Source of the DNA: Calliphora vicina
Lineage: Eukaryota; Arthropoda; Insecta; Diptera; Calliphoridae
Direction of reading: 5' to 3'
Assembly: GCF_958450345.1 (NCBI RefSeq)
Contig: NC_088780.1
Location: forward strand, 119,054,226 to 119,118,225
Length of the DNA stretch: 64,000 bases
The notes under the pieces were generated by a model, which was not told the DNA's origin, did not search any database, and saw nothing but the letters and a program-made list of their open reading frames with translations. Both the position numbers and the translations under genes were made by a program. Below are positions 33,874-46,055 of this stretch, piece by piece (within the stretch, counting starts at the first letter, position 1; every line of letters begins with the position of its first letter).

Positions 33874-35733
33874 CTATTGGCGAATTTTCACCTTTTCCAA
33901 TTTCGGCAATTTCCGGTACACTATCTCCAGCAAGAATGTCACCAAACTTAAAAGCATACCACATATATATAGATAAAATGTTAAAGAGCTTAAAGAGAAT
34001 GCAATAGCTTTACGCGTATCATAATACTTTAAACTCTGGCGGTCAGTGAAAGATTGCATATAACCAAATTGTTTGGCACGACGAAAAATATTCGACTTCC
34101 AATGAGCATGAAGACCTGTTTCTCTTACATACATAATGAATTTTCTCAAATAAGGTTTGAAGGGCGAATCCGAACGCATTTGAAATTGAAGAGGAAAATT
34201 GCCCACACAAACATCCGATAACCAAAAACGTTTCTTTGACAAAAATTTCTGTTGTTCTTCCAAAATGGTCCAGCGATCCTCACTGATGGGATAAACATAA
34301 GAAGTGTTCATTTGCATACGATTGATGTGGAATTCTTCGGGCGAGGCGAAAACAATTTTGCTTAGAGCTTGATAGCCAAATCTGGGATCATATCGAAATA
34401 ATTTTCGAGCTTCATTAGTGGCCATGATGGGTTGTATCATGTTCAAGATTTTCTCAACAGAAGTTTTTGGTTTGACCGAAATTGAAACCGTAAGACGTGA
34501 TGTTAAAGATGAGGAGTACATTTGCGAAAAACAAAATCCACTGAATGCAAAGATCATGTAACAAAACAGTGTACGAATGTATTGCCTCAAAGAAATCCGG
34601 CGAATGTTGAAAATTTTTGTATCAGGCATGGGAGTATTTATAAGTATACAAATCATATTGGAGGCCACCGTACCAGGTAATATATATCGATGATACAGTT
34701 TGGTATGCAGATTATCCGAATGATACCGCAAGACCAATTGACACACAACTTCACTCACCACTATGAAAAGTAAAATCAACGACCAAATTGTCCAGTGGTA
34801 GGGCAGTACATGAGACACTTCAAATTGTTGCATGTCATTTACGGGTAACATCATACATCGGCTGGTGGTTATGTACGAGTAACTATAATCTATGGATTTG
34901 CGCTGCAGAATCGTATACAATTGCGGACTTATTTCTATACTGTCATTGATCAACATTTCCTGTATGTAGGCAATATTCAAATAGTTGGAGCCATTCACAT
35001 ATAAAGGGTAAATATCCATTGAGACATTCATTAACTTCATAAAGGCCTCAAATACAATGCCCCCAACACCATCCATCCGTATACGTTTCACGGTGTTATC
35101 ATAATACCAAAACATATTGGGCACATCAATTTGTACTGGTATCCTTATAATATGGCCCTCTAGATTCCACTGAATACGGGGAGGAAAATACTCTTGTACA
35201 GTTTTTTCGGTAACATTCAGTGCCTTTACCAAGGGATATGCTTTCATAGTGTACAAATGCTTGTTGACAGTCACGACCAATACACGGCGAAATTGTCGCT
35301 GAAATAAATATTCAAATAACATTTGAAATTCCCTCTCATCATAGTTAACCTTTAGGAATATCAAAATGCAAATATTTTTTTTGCCTCTTGTGATTTGATT
35401 GGCCTTTATCAACACTGGATCATATATATGAGCTGCCATTATAATCATCAATGGATTGGAGGAAAATCCACCCATCTCATGCAGATTCCTGTAGGATGAT
35501 TTAGTGTCTGCCACGATATATGGTTTATTGTAAAAGTAACCTTGTTTTTCGCCGAATATAGCCTCAATATGTTCAAATAAAATTCGCTTACTTATAGTGT
35601 TCTTGTTGTAGAGCATATATAACGATTCAAATTTCCAAGTTAAACCAATTGCCGTAAAATTTAGTGGCATGAAGAGATGATGTTGTTGTTGCAATAACAT
35701 TAACAGCGGAGTGATGGCAAAATCCGCCAACAT
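33874..35733 (-). CDS. Divergent ionotropic receptor (IR), single exon
   Basis: Predicted ligand-gated cation channel of the insect ionotropic receptor family (variant iGluRs), acting in the plasma membrane of chemosensory neurons. It has 619 residues, the usual size. Order seen: N-terminal domain (about 1-210); ligand-binding S1 with RMDGVGGIVFEAFMKLMN (about 219-236) and DYSYSYITTSRCMMLPV (about 282-298); first membrane segment (about 313-337, WTIWSLILLFIVVSEVVCQL); pore loop; second segment ending SQMYSSSLTSRLTV (about 385-416), which corresponds to the SYTANLAAF region of iGluRs; S2 with SPFKPYLRKFIMYVRETGL (about 523-541); and last membrane segment (about 577-605). The start is the first Met after an upstream in-frame stop. 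It lacks a clear signal peptide, so a small upstream exon could be missing. The intronless structure and low similarity to IR25a/IR8a-type members suggest a taste-type divergent IR; the exact subfamily is not certain. Confidence 0.9.
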   Translation of the reverse strand: MLADFAITPLLMLLQQQHHLFMPLNFTAIGLTWKFESLYMLYNKNTISKRILFEHIEAIFGEKQGYFYNKPYIVADTKSSYRNLHEMGGFSSNPLMIIMAAHIYDPVLIKANQITRGKKNICILIFLKVNYDEREFQMLFEYLFQRQFRRVLVVTVNKHLYTMKAYPLVKALNVTEKTVQEYFPPRIQWNLEGHIIRIPVQIDVPNMFWYYDNTVKRIRMDGVGGIVFEAFMKLMNVSMDIYPLYVNGSNYLNIAYIQEMLINDSIEISPQLYTILQRKSIDYSYSYITTSRCMMLPVNDMQQFEVSHVLPYHWTIWSLILLFIVVSEVVCQLVLRYHSDNLHTKLYHRYILPGTVASNMICILINTPMPDTKIFNIRRISLRQYIRTLFCYMIFAFSGFCFSQMYSSSLTSRLTVSISVKPKTSVEKILNMIQPIMATNEARKLFRYDPRFGYQALSKIVFASPEEFHINRMQMNTSYVYPISEDRWTILEEQQKFLSKKRFWLSDVCVGNFPLQFQMRSDSPFKPYLRKFIMYVRETGLHAHWKSNIFRRAKQFGYMQSFTDRQSLKYYDTRKAIAFSLSSLTFYLYICGMLLSLVTFLLEIVYRKLPKLEKVKIRQ

Positions 35734-36554
35734 TTTGTATTGTTGTTGATGGCTTCGAAAAAGTTTTCCAAATGTACAAGTACGAGTCTATTAAAAATAT
35801 GAAATAGTGATGGACAGTTTATTTTTGTTTGCACTTTTTGAATAGTTAGTCTCGAAGGAAATTGTGTAAACAAATTTAGGTAAAATACAAACTATACTAT
35901 TGGTAGTATAGGGTGATTCATTTAGAGGTGTTTTTCATTTGTTTTTTTTTCACAGATTACAGATCATACTGTAAATTAAGATTTATTGAGTATTGTTTGT
36001 AACAACTTCTCCAAATTATTCAGCTATATTACGAAAATCAACGTTCCGTGAGAAATCAGAAATTATTTTTAATAAATTTTAAATTTAAACACGGATTTTT
36101 AAGTTAATAATTAATATTTTAGTGCATATTAGATTCTTTGTATAGTGACTGATATTTGTAGAAAAAATTTCAGTTATACTAATAGCCAATCGTGTTAATT
36201 AATTTTAAAATTCGTTTATTTTTAGGTAAATTTTTAATTTAAATATTCAAACTTTCTTTTTATGTATTTTTTTCCTTTCTGTACGAAAAAGTGCAAACAA
36301 ACCGCATAATTTTAACAAGATTAAGTTATATATGTACTAGGATTGACTAATACTCTAGTTCATAGCAATTACATTTGCAATTGTATTTATTCCGATACAA
36401 TAAATACAATTACCCACCAAACATTTTGTACATATATTCTGGATACTTATCATAATGTTAATAGGCAATTCGATTTTTTGGGTCCCCTTTTTCGATCACA
36501 TTATACATACAATTTGTGCAAAATATAGACCATTTTAAAGGTATTTATTCACAG
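35734..36554. other. Region upstream of the ionotropic receptor
   Basis: AT-rich, with no TATA box in a convincing place and no gene. Any missing 5' exon or promoter of the receptor should lie here. Confidence 0.35.
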
Positions 36555-37962
36555 ATGTGCACTAGGGAAATAACTAATTTTGTCGAAATTTTTGGCATAC
36601 CACCACGTGATGGCCAATGTTGTATAAGTAATGAAAATCATTTTTTTAGGTCATTTGGAATCAAAAACATCACGCACCAACACCAATTCCTAAAATAAAC
36701 CATTTTTTTTTCTCTGAAAAATTACATAAATAGTTTAATTTTCGAGGGATACTTCCCTTATTTAAAAATTATCTTTTGAAGTATGTCCGCAGTTATTATT
36801 AAAATAAAATATATTAAGGGTCCTCATGTAAACGCTTAAAAGCTTCGCAAACTGTGCAATCTGTGCATTTTTACACTCTCGCAAATGAACTGTCAAAAAA
36901 TTTATGGAAATTCGTTTGCACAACTCCGATAAGTTTGCGCGACAATTTAGACTCGCAAACTTGAATTTATTTTGCAATTGATGAATCAGCTGCTTTTGTT
37001 TACATTTATTTATGAGAATTAAAAATCAAATAAAATATGTACAGTGGTGGCCAGGAATTTAAGACAAAAATTGTTTGCTAAATTCCACGGGATTGTCAAT
37101 TATTTTTTCAAATATTTCTACAAATATGTATGCATGAGGACTGTTTTAACACACAAGTGTGTTTTATTCAACTGTGTCAATTCATACATATTCACCACGA
37201 ACACATAAGATTTTTCTACAACTTGACCAAAAAAATTTTTTTTTAAATAAACATATTTTCTCACATTTATATCATTATAATTTTATTATTATAAAATATT
37301 CGGACCAAATTTCGTATTTTTAGTTCCATTAGTTTCGGTCATATCATGTTATTAACAGCGGATGTTCGCTGAGGTGGGTCAACGTATTTCCACATATCTT
37401 TGTCCATATATGTTTTACCGATTTTTCCAAACATTTTTCAGAAACTAGAAACATTAATAATAAATTTCATACCCTTAGAGGTCCTTTTATTTTGGCTCTA
37501 TCGCACTTAAAATTCAGTTGATGAAAAAAATGCAAGTATTTGTCTTAAATTGGTGGCCACCACTGTATATGTACATAAATATTTTGTGCATGTGAAAATT
37601 GTGTAACTTTGGAACAAAATTATTGGATTGAATGGCATTGTGTATGGAAACATTAACCAACAGCTAGAACATAAACAAATTCTTCCAAACTATGTATACC
37701 ATCATTTGTTCCAAAGATTTAACTTTCATTCAACATTTCTAGAATTTAAATTTTTACAATTTGAAAAACTTTTTTTAAAGCTTTTGTTGAATTTATTTTT
37801 TATCAAATAGAGAGAAATTTAATGTATAAACTTGCACTAAATTCAAAAGGTGGGTGGCGAAAAAATAATACCGTGGTTTTTCATATTTTTTAATGCTGTA
37901 TTCGACTATGCTATGCCAATTTGCAAAAAATGTCAATAGTTATATCCCTAATGTGCACAATA
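36555..37962. mobile_element. Element with GTGCAC...AGGGA ends, carrying a nested MITE
   Basis: The left end is GATGTGCACTAGGGAAATAA and the right end is the complement of TAGTTATATCCCTAATGTGCAC. It encloses the 524-bp MITE at 37042-37565. Outer and inner elements belong to different families. A partial relative of the outer one is at 26908-27328. Confidence 0.6.
37042..37565. mobile_element. MITE with CAGTGGTGGCCA ends, copy 1 (nested)
   Basis: Inverted ends CAGTGGTGGCCA and TGGCCACCACTG flanked by TA on both sides (37040-37041 and 37566-37567). No coding capacity. A very similar copy is at 38523-39043, about 1 kb away. The TA duplication and CAGTG-type terminus point to a Tc1/mariner-type transposase as mobiliser. 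Confidence 0.85.
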
Positions 37963-38522
37963 TATATTTTATTGATTCGGTTCAGTTTTTAGGAGTTATA
38001 AGCATGAAAAGTTGTTGCTTGTTGTTGTTCAAAGTATTTAAACTTTGAATGAATCAGTTTACTATCACTGTACGGAGTATAGCTAGAAAATAGCTAGACC
38101 GGACCAATGGGAGTGGGACCGCCATTACAAAGAAAATTGTAATTTCGAGGGTCTTTATGAAGGAAATAGTTATAATTAAAGATATATAGCAGTTAAAGTA
38201 AAGCTTGACATGAGTACATAAAATATATAAAAATGGGTGGTAAAAGTACAGTGGAGTGGTATCTCCCATACCAAATTAGTTAGTTATTTTCGAATATCAA
38301 GTGAACTATAATTGAGAGATTCTCAATATTGTACATGTGTTATTTTCATACCATTGTACGTTTTTGTATCAGAAATCCATTCATATTTTTTTTAATACAT
38401 TTGGAGTAGCACAGAGCACCGGGTTATGCTAGTAGATTGAAAAAACAATATAATGATGTGCGTCTTCTAACTTACAAATATTACACTAGTTTGCATAATC
38501 TTTGTTCCTGATGTGAAATATA

Positions 38523-39043
38523 CAGTGGTGGCCAGGTAATTAAGACAAAAATTGTTTGCTAAATTCCATGTGATTCTCAATTATTTTTTCAAATATTTCC
38601 ACAAATATCTATGCATGAGGACTGTTTTAACACACAAGTGTATTTTATATAACTGTGTCAATTCATACATATTCACCACGAACACATACGATATTTCTAC
38701 AACTTGACGAAACATTTTTTTTTTAAATAAACATATTTTCCAACATTTAAATCATTATATTTTTATTATTATAAAATATTCGGACCAAATTTCGTATTTT
38801 TAGTTACATTATTTTCGGTCATATCATGTTATTAACAGTGGATGTTCGCTGAGGTGGGTCAACATATTTCCTCATATCTTTGTCCATATATGTTGTACCG
38901 ATTTTTCCAAACATTTTTGAGAAACTAGAAACATTAATTATAAATTTCATACCCTTATGTTCTTTTGTTTTGGCTCTATCGCACTTAAAATTCAGTTGAT
39001 GAAAAAAATTTAAGTACTTGTCTTAAATAGCTGGCCACCACTG
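38523..39043. mobile_element. MITE with CAGTGGTGGCCA ends, copy 2
   Basis: Same termini and interior as 37042-37565 with scattered substitutions and a few small indels, same orientation, TA on both sides (38521-38522, 39044-39045). Confidence 0.85.
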
Positions 39044-39699
39044 TAAATGCGGTTGTTATTTTAGGCCGTCCAACTTCGGGAAAAATATTGAAAAAAAATC
39101 TTGTACGCTAAACTTTTGAGATAAAAATATATAAAAAACAATTTTTTTTTTCTCTCAAAAATTTATTTTGTTTTGTCAACATTTATTTACCAATTATTAT
39201 TATTATTATTTTCAACAAAAAAAATTGTTTTAAATCTTTATCTTAAAGTACACATTGGTGAAGATTGTATAGTAATCGGCACATCTGTAGATAGCACTCT
39301 TACTATAGACAATTTAATGGTTATGGTTTTAAAAATACTTTGTATTTTGGAAAATCCATATGTTACAAAAATCAATAATTTGTTGGGTTATCGAATACAT
39401 ACACTTGCACATATAAATATATATGTATTTGCACTCAGTAGTGCTGATGACTCTCTCCGAACTTTTTATCTTTTTTGGTCATCACTGATTAAATAAAAAG
39501 CTATATTCTAGAGTACTAGGGATGTGAAAAGTAGTCAGTCTGGTGACTGTCTGCATTATAAGGGACACATAAGTGACAAATGAAATGAAAAAGTTATTAT
39601 ATAATTTATATTTAAATTACTGTTTTTCAAATAACCACTTTTTTTGTAAATAGCAGAAAAAGTTTTACATTATCACCATCAAAACTGAAGGGTATTTAT
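39044..39699. other. Intergenic, nothing recognised
   Basis: No supported gene. The 39173-39496 frame (107 codons) has no motif, and nothing next to it suggests transcription. Confidence 0.35.
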
Positions 39700-40367
39700 T
39701 AGGGTGGGTAAATTTTTTTGGTCAACATGCGTATAGCAAAAACGTAATCTACGAAAAATTCTAAGAAAATTTCCCCAAGAAACTATGGGTCTAGAATCAA
39801 AACCTAGCTCCCGCTGAGAGTCTTCAAAATACACAGTTAAGAAATTTTGATTTTAATCGCTTTTCATTGCTTACTTTGATATGATAGTTTATAAAAATGT
39901 ATACCAATGTATAAAGGAAATTTAGTTCTTAACAAAACATAGTTCTAATTATTTAAATCGAATGAAAATTGTAAAAGTTATTCAAGTTATTCATTAACAC
40001 TTTTTTAGTATTTTCTACCCAAGCGCATATGAATATAAACAAAATTATTAGTACAATTTTTAATTTACAAGGTAAATTTTTTCCAATTTTTTCGGTTTTA
40101 TAAATATAAACCGATTTAAGTAATGTCTCATTTTTGTCTACATAAAATTGTATTTAAAACACGGTGCAAAAAGAAATAGGTTTTCATATAAAAAGTGTTA
40201 TTTTGTAGCAGAGTTAAATCTTAAATCTTTATGTCTCTCGGCGGGAGCTATGTTTTAATTTTAGACACATATTTTCTTTTGGAAATTTTCTTAAAATTTT
40301 GTGTATATTCCAATTTTGCTATACGCCTGTCACGTTTTTTCTCACCCGAACAAATTGACCCACCCTA
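39700..40367. mobile_element. Non-autonomous hAT-type element with perfect 8-bp target duplication
   Basis: 668 bp. Ends TAGGGTGGGTAAATTT and AAATTGACCCACCCTA are inverted. Flanked by GTATTTAT on both sides (39692-39699 and 40368-40375). Subterminal GCGTATAGCAAAAACG is also inverted at the other side (CAATTTTGCTATACGCC). No coding capacity. Fragments of the same family lie at about 19372-19500 and 29570-29795. Confidence 0.85.
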
Positions 40368-40375
40368 GTATTTAT

Positions 40376-41758
40376 ACTTATAGCAATGCCATGATTTTAA
40401 TTTGATTTCATTGACATACATATTTTAATATGTCTTAATTAAAAAAAAATAATAATATATATCTATAATTGTAAATAGAAATAGTAAATGATAACAAATA
40501 CAAAGAATTATACAAAATATGTGCAATAATATAAATCAATAACAAAAATCAAATTTTTAAAATCACGTCATTTAATTATTTCTCGCTAAAGTTAAATGAC
40601 TATTTGAAATGTGTACATTTTTAAAGCACTAGAAATAATATCACAGCTACAAAAAATAGTTAAATAAAATAAACTGCAACAATGTAATAAATATTAATCT
40701 CGTTAAAGTTTATTGAGTCAATTTACGCATTTCCGTTAAATGTGTGCACGAGATAAACTAAATAAAATGAAACATATAGCAAATTAATTTAAATTACAAA
40801 AAATTTTAACGGTCCACATCGAATCGAAATTTTTTGGAAATAAATCTGGCATTTCTAAACGGCTGGTCCGATCGGGATAAAATTTTACGTGGGCGTAGCC
40901 AAGGAGCATTCGAGTTTAAAGTAGGGTACCTTCGTTTACATGTTTTTTTTAATACCAAATTGTTCTCCGTAAAGATACCTTACAGAAAAACATAAAATTG
41001 TTATATGTTCTTAAAGAAAGTTTTTTTTTAATTAAAAAAGAGTTAAGTCACCTTTTCGCCCAAAAAAACAGCAATAATTTAACTATTTTTCGAATATTTA
41101 AATTGAAAATGGTTTATTTTTGGATATTGCTCTGAAATCTTTTGTAAGTTATTCGTAATTTAGTTTTTATGTAATTTAATTTAATGTAAAAAATATATGA
41201 TTGCTATATTTGTTGATGAGAACTATTTATAATTAAAAATTAAAATATAAATTTTTTTCGACTTTTTTGGGAAAAAGTCGATTTTGACTTTTCGAAATTT
41301 TTCAGCAAAAATATAGAATCCTAGATTACACCCATTCTAGAATTGAAAACTGCAGAATTTCAATAAAAAATGTTCACATTGTTGGAATATTTGATGAAAA
41401 TGTGTTCTTTGGAAAAATATTTATTTAATTAAACAAGATTTAATTGAGATAACATCACATGTCAATTTCAATTTTCCAAAAATAGTGGTTATGTTTTTTT
41501 CGTCAAATATTTGACCAATGTGAAATGCATCTTTAGTGTAAACTTATCCATTTCTTAACTTCAAAGGGTTTAGAGAAGTAGAATGGATCCATTCAATAAT
41601 TTTTATAGACATATAGCACGGCCCAGTTTTAATATTGAGAAAAAAATAATTGAAATTGAGAAATAGAAATTAATATTGTATTAAGAAAATGCAAATTGAA
41701 ATATATATGTATGTAAATTTGGATTTTATTTATTTTTATTTATTCATTTGTAATATAT
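40376..41758. other. Intergenic with a dispersed repeat piece
   Basis: No gene. 40820-40930 (AAATCTGGCATTTCTAAACG, then GATCGGGATAAAATTT) recurs inverted at 55890-55990 and in part near 21675-21700. The rest is AT-rich. Confidence 0.4.
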
Positions 41759-41766
41759 GTATGTAG

Positions 41767-42837
41767 TAGAGTATTCATTCGAATAATGATCGTTCGATTA
41801 ATCGAATAATTTCTTACGAATAATTATTTTTAACAACTTAAAAATTACTATTTTCGAATAACGAATAATCCGAATAATTTTATGTAGAATAATCGAATAT
41901 TAAAATTTTTCAAAATTCCAAATTTAAATATGTAATAATCACTTTCTGAAATTCGACAAATAATTAAAAATAAAGGGAGTATTACGATCACTAGAGAATT
42001 ACAATTCGAAAAACAAGCCTTTCAAAATGTTTAATTTAGGACAAGAACTAATTAAAATAAAAGGTACGGAATAAAATATTTGTTATTTAGTAAAAAAAAA
42101 GGCTGAATGATTTTGGAATTGATTTCGATACAGAAATTTTAGGATCTAAACATGACGGGGTGGCCGTGGTGTGAACATATACTGGTGAAAAATTTGAGGA
42201 ATCGCAATTAATAATAAAAATATTATCTTAGATTAAAGTGGTGTTGAAAGTGATGGCGAATGTGATTTTCAAACGGTCGTCGAAAGTGATATTGAGGATG
42301 ACATTTATAATGATTACGTTGAATGTTACGAATGTTAAACATCGTTGGACATCTTTGTCTAACGTGGTAATAAACTTTTTGCGTGTTTATAAATGTGTCA
42401 ATCATGCACTGTCAAACTTCATATTAGCCAAGATGCGGCAACGTAAATAGAGCTAAGGGTATAATATAATTTGTTATTAATAATTCATACTTGAATTCAG
42501 GATCATGTCCAACTAGCTCAATTCTTGTGTAGATTGTTCGGGAGGGAATCTAATAAAAATATTTCTGATGAAAATTAATTCATGGACTTAGTTTTCAAAT
42601 GTTTTTTAACATTATCAATACTTGAACTGTTAACTTCAACGTTATGTTTTGTTTTTCTTTAACAATAAAATATTAAAAAACCTACATCAAAACTCCATTC
42701 TTTACTTTAAAAAAAAAATTCGAATAATTCGATTAATTTTAAACGTGTGGTCGAATTATTCGAAGAAGTTAAAATCTCTTATTCGAATTATTCGTTTTAT
42801 TCGAACAATAGAAAAATAGAATAATTTGAATGCCCTA
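41767..42837 (+). mobile_element. hAT-type element with perfect 8-bp target duplication
   Basis: 1071 bp. Ends TAGAGTATTCATTCGAATAA and ATAATTTGAATGCCCTA are inverted. Flanked by GTATGTAG (41759-41766 and 42838-42845). Subterminal regions are full of ATTCGAATAATTCG-type repeats. The interior at 42235-42330 encodes a decayed acidic stretch (ECDFQTVVESDIEDDIYNDY), as in the relic at 6846-7411. No full transposase. Confidence 0.85.
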
Positions 42838-42845
42838 GTATGTAG

Positions 42846-43510
42846 GCATTTGGCCAATAACAAATTATATTACAAGTATTATTATTATCTATGAGAACAT
42901 CCGTATATCCTGACGACTCCTACAAATATATGTTCAATTAAAAAATGAAATATGATTTGAATAACGCTAATTTATTTATTTAATTAATTCAATTAGTCTA
43001 TGGATACAAAAAATCCTTATATAGACTTAAAACTAAATTTAACATTTATAATAAACTATTGAATTGGGATTTAAAAATTGTATTATATTGACTTATATAT
43101 AAATATTGACAAAATGTATTACTAATTTTGGCTAAAAATGGTAGTGAAAAAATAAAATCCAATCCGCTTGTAAAATTGTTTTTTGAAAAATTTAAAAATT
43201 ATTATGTTGAAGCTGTAAAAACACAATTTAATATGATACTGTCTCATGTATCGTAAAATGTGATCGTGTTAATATCACATTATATGTAATAATAAACTTC
43301 AAATGATCTAACTTTGTAAAAATGTTAAATAATATTTAAGCACTTAAGATATGAATCATCGTAAACAAATAAGTGAGTAAATTATAGGAGAATAACTTAT
43401 TTTTCAACGATTTTAAAAATAACTTAATACATATGTTTGTAACCTTTGGTATATTTATACACTGGTGATATTACAAGCCATGATAGAAAGCAGTTGTTAT
43501 ATACATATGT
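42846..43510. other. Intergenic, nothing recognised
   Basis: AT-rich DNA between two hAT insertions. No gene or motif. Confidence 0.4.
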
Positions 43511-43518
43511 ATTTCCAG

Positions 43519-44058
43519 TAGAGATGAGCGATCCCGTGATTTTTGAAGAACGTCGGTCTCAGTGAACGTGATTTATAAATCACTGTTTAAAAGTGATCAC
43601 GTTTTGTATATTTTAAGCAAAATAACAATTATAAATCTGCTCGTATGTTAACCAAAAACTAAAATTTTCTAATTTAAAAACGTTTTTTTTTTAATATGAA
43701 AATAACAGAATTAAGCAAATGCAACAAAATTTTAAGAGAATTAACTGATATGGCTTAACATTTTATTTTATACACTGTGTTGGAGATAAATAAAATTATG
43801 CGCCTATTTTTAGGCATATAAAAGAACGACATTTAACGGTACATATGTTGAAAAATGTGAAAGAACGATATTAAAAGTACCTGTTACTACAGTTGCTCCA
43901 GTGATTTTTCTAAAACATTACCAGTAAATGTTGAAAAATATAAAATAACATAATTTAACAGTTTGTTAAAAAATATAAAAAACGACTTAAATGTACCTGT
44001 TACTTGCAATATTCAGTAACTGTATGGAACACAGGTATGGAAATATCGCTCATCTCTA
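43519..44058. mobile_element. Small hAT-type element with perfect 8-bp target duplication
   Basis: 540 bp with ends TAGAGATGAGCGAT and ATCGCTCATCTCTA, exact inverted repeats of 14 bp. Flanked by ATTTCCAG on both sides (43511-43518 and 44059-44066). No coding capacity. Confidence 0.85.
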
Positions 44059-44066
44059 ATTTCCAG

Positions 44067-45690
44067 TAATCATCAACAACCGATTACGAATGGAAAAGGT
44101 CTAACAATCATCCAGTTCTGTGAAATAATATCACCTAGATCCAACAATACACTAAATTAACAGACTACATATTTACATTTGAGCGCATGCGCAGCACCCC
44201 AAACATTTAATTATGACAAACCACTGCTGCTGAATCAGTGCTGGTGAATGAATGAATGAATAATGAATGGATCGTACAACTGAAAATCAAAAAAAACAAC
44301 GAATGCTCTTCGGTTTGTTTACATTGCGATTATTTTTATTTTTAAACATGCAATGGTAGTTGTAATCGCATGTATGTATGTTATTATTGTATTACATAAA
44401 AATCGTAACAACATCGAATGATCAAAAAAAAAACATTAGAAATAAATTGTAATAGATTGCTGCTGTTTCAAACAACTTCTTCAGTCAATGAAGATGAGCA
44501 TGAGCATGAAACCGAAACACCAACCAAAATGAAAACAAAATTAAGAAAATTAAACACAAAAAGAAACTTGTAGACACAAAGTTTGCGATGTTTTCGTTTT
44601 TTTTTATTGCTTCTTTTTCAAATTTGTAACTGACGTTGTTTCGCTTTAAATTTTGAATTGCATTTTTTCCACAGCATGTTTATTGTTGTATTTGCCTTTA
44701 TGTGAAAAAATCGTTACATTTTAGTATAAAAACCAATGTAGAGGCTCAATAGAAATCATAGTTTACATTCAGCTATCGGAATAAACACATTTAAAACATC
44801 AACACATTTTGGAATAATAATATAAAGTATTGAGGACTCCTTTTTCTTAAATAATAAAACTAAGAAGAATTGGGTTAGTGTTATTTTTTTTTTCATAATA
44901 GAGAGTAAAAATAAAATACAAAAAAAAACAATAAAAAACTAAATCATGCAATACAAAATTAAAACAAAATAATGACTCTAATAAAATAAAGTTGAAAATC
45001 ATTAATGGTCCTGGTGACCAACGAATAAAAATAAAGTGATATATATGTAGATAAATATTTTTTTATTAAAACAAGTTTAAAAACAAAATTTTGGAACTGT
45101 AATCTATAAAACTAATTTTACGGATATTGAATAACACAAATAAAACTTCAACCATATATTTGTAAAATGTAGTGAAAAGTAATAATTTCAAAATAAAAAT
45201 ATCAAAAAAAAATAAATAAAATAATTCAGTTGAGTTATTTACATTTTCAAAAGTTCTAATAAAAAATTTTATTTTAAAAATATCGACTGCCGGTTTAATA
45301 ACTTAAAGGATTTGAAATTTAAAAAGAGTCTCGTTAATAAACAATTATCCAAAGTTTATTTAAAAAAATCTATAAGTAAAAGAAATAAAACTTTATTGTA
45401 AAAATTTAAATATTTTTCTTTAAATAAATAAAAAAAAAATTATGAAATTACATTGTTAAATCTGCATATCGTCACATAAATTGCAAAAAGGAGTAACCAA
45501 CATTTCAATATTTTTACGAAAAACGAAGAAGAACTGTTTAAATAAATGTATATGATTAATGTTAAAAATTTTATCTAAGATTTAACAGTTCTTTGTTCTT
45601 ACTTTAATATTATTGAAATATTAATAAATAAAGTTTGCCATGTTATAGTATGATATCCAAAATATTTTGGCGGAATATTCCAGGTTTTGG
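44067..45690. other. Largely unique intergenic region
   Basis: No gene. 44190-44560 is less AT-rich than average and not obviously repetitive, with a short GAAT microsatellite at 44247-44272. It could hold regulatory sequence, but no motif cluster is obvious. Confidence 0.35.
44725..44772 (+). promoter_or_regulatory. Candidate core promoter
   Basis: TATAAAAA at 44725-44732, followed by a CATAGT at about 44757 and TTCAGCT at 44768. The layout is promoter-like, but no nearby coding exon was found. It could drive a distant first exon of the gene at 52.1 kb, or nothing. Confidence 0.25.
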
Positions 45691-45695
45691 CATCA

Positions 45696-46055
45696 TATAA
45701 AAGGAGCACGACTTTAACAAAAATTGTAAAATTAAGAATTGTCAAATAGCTTGAGTTCAGTTGTAATAATTATAGAAGAATACAATGAAAAGTGTATTTT
45801 TGCAGACACATGTATTGAGTGAAATGTATTTTATGGACCGCTAAATCCTTCTTCAGGTCTGCATGTGTACCTACATGTAATTTCAAGTAAAAATCATTCG
45901 TCATAGAACAGGTTTCAGAACCGTTCCAAGAATGTGGCACTGCTCCGTAACCCTTACATAGAACTAGTTCACAAGGTGATAATTTCAAACAAAAATCATT
46001 GGTCCCTAACACAGTTAGTTTGGCCTTACGTCCAATGATTTTTATTTGAAATTAT
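45696..46055 (+). pseudogene. Promoter-like site followed by a short broken frame
   Basis: TATAAAAG at 45696-45703 and a perfect TCAGTT initiator-type sequence at 45757 precede an ATG at 45784 (MKSVFLQTHVLS, then a stop). Another frame downstream carries EQVSEPFQECGTAP before a stop, faintly like the ECGTAC segment of trypsin-inhibitor-like domains. 45978-46002 and 46031-46055 are inverted copies of GATAATTTCAAACAAAAATC. This may be a decayed small secreted gene. The protein-family hint is weak. Confidence 0.2.
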
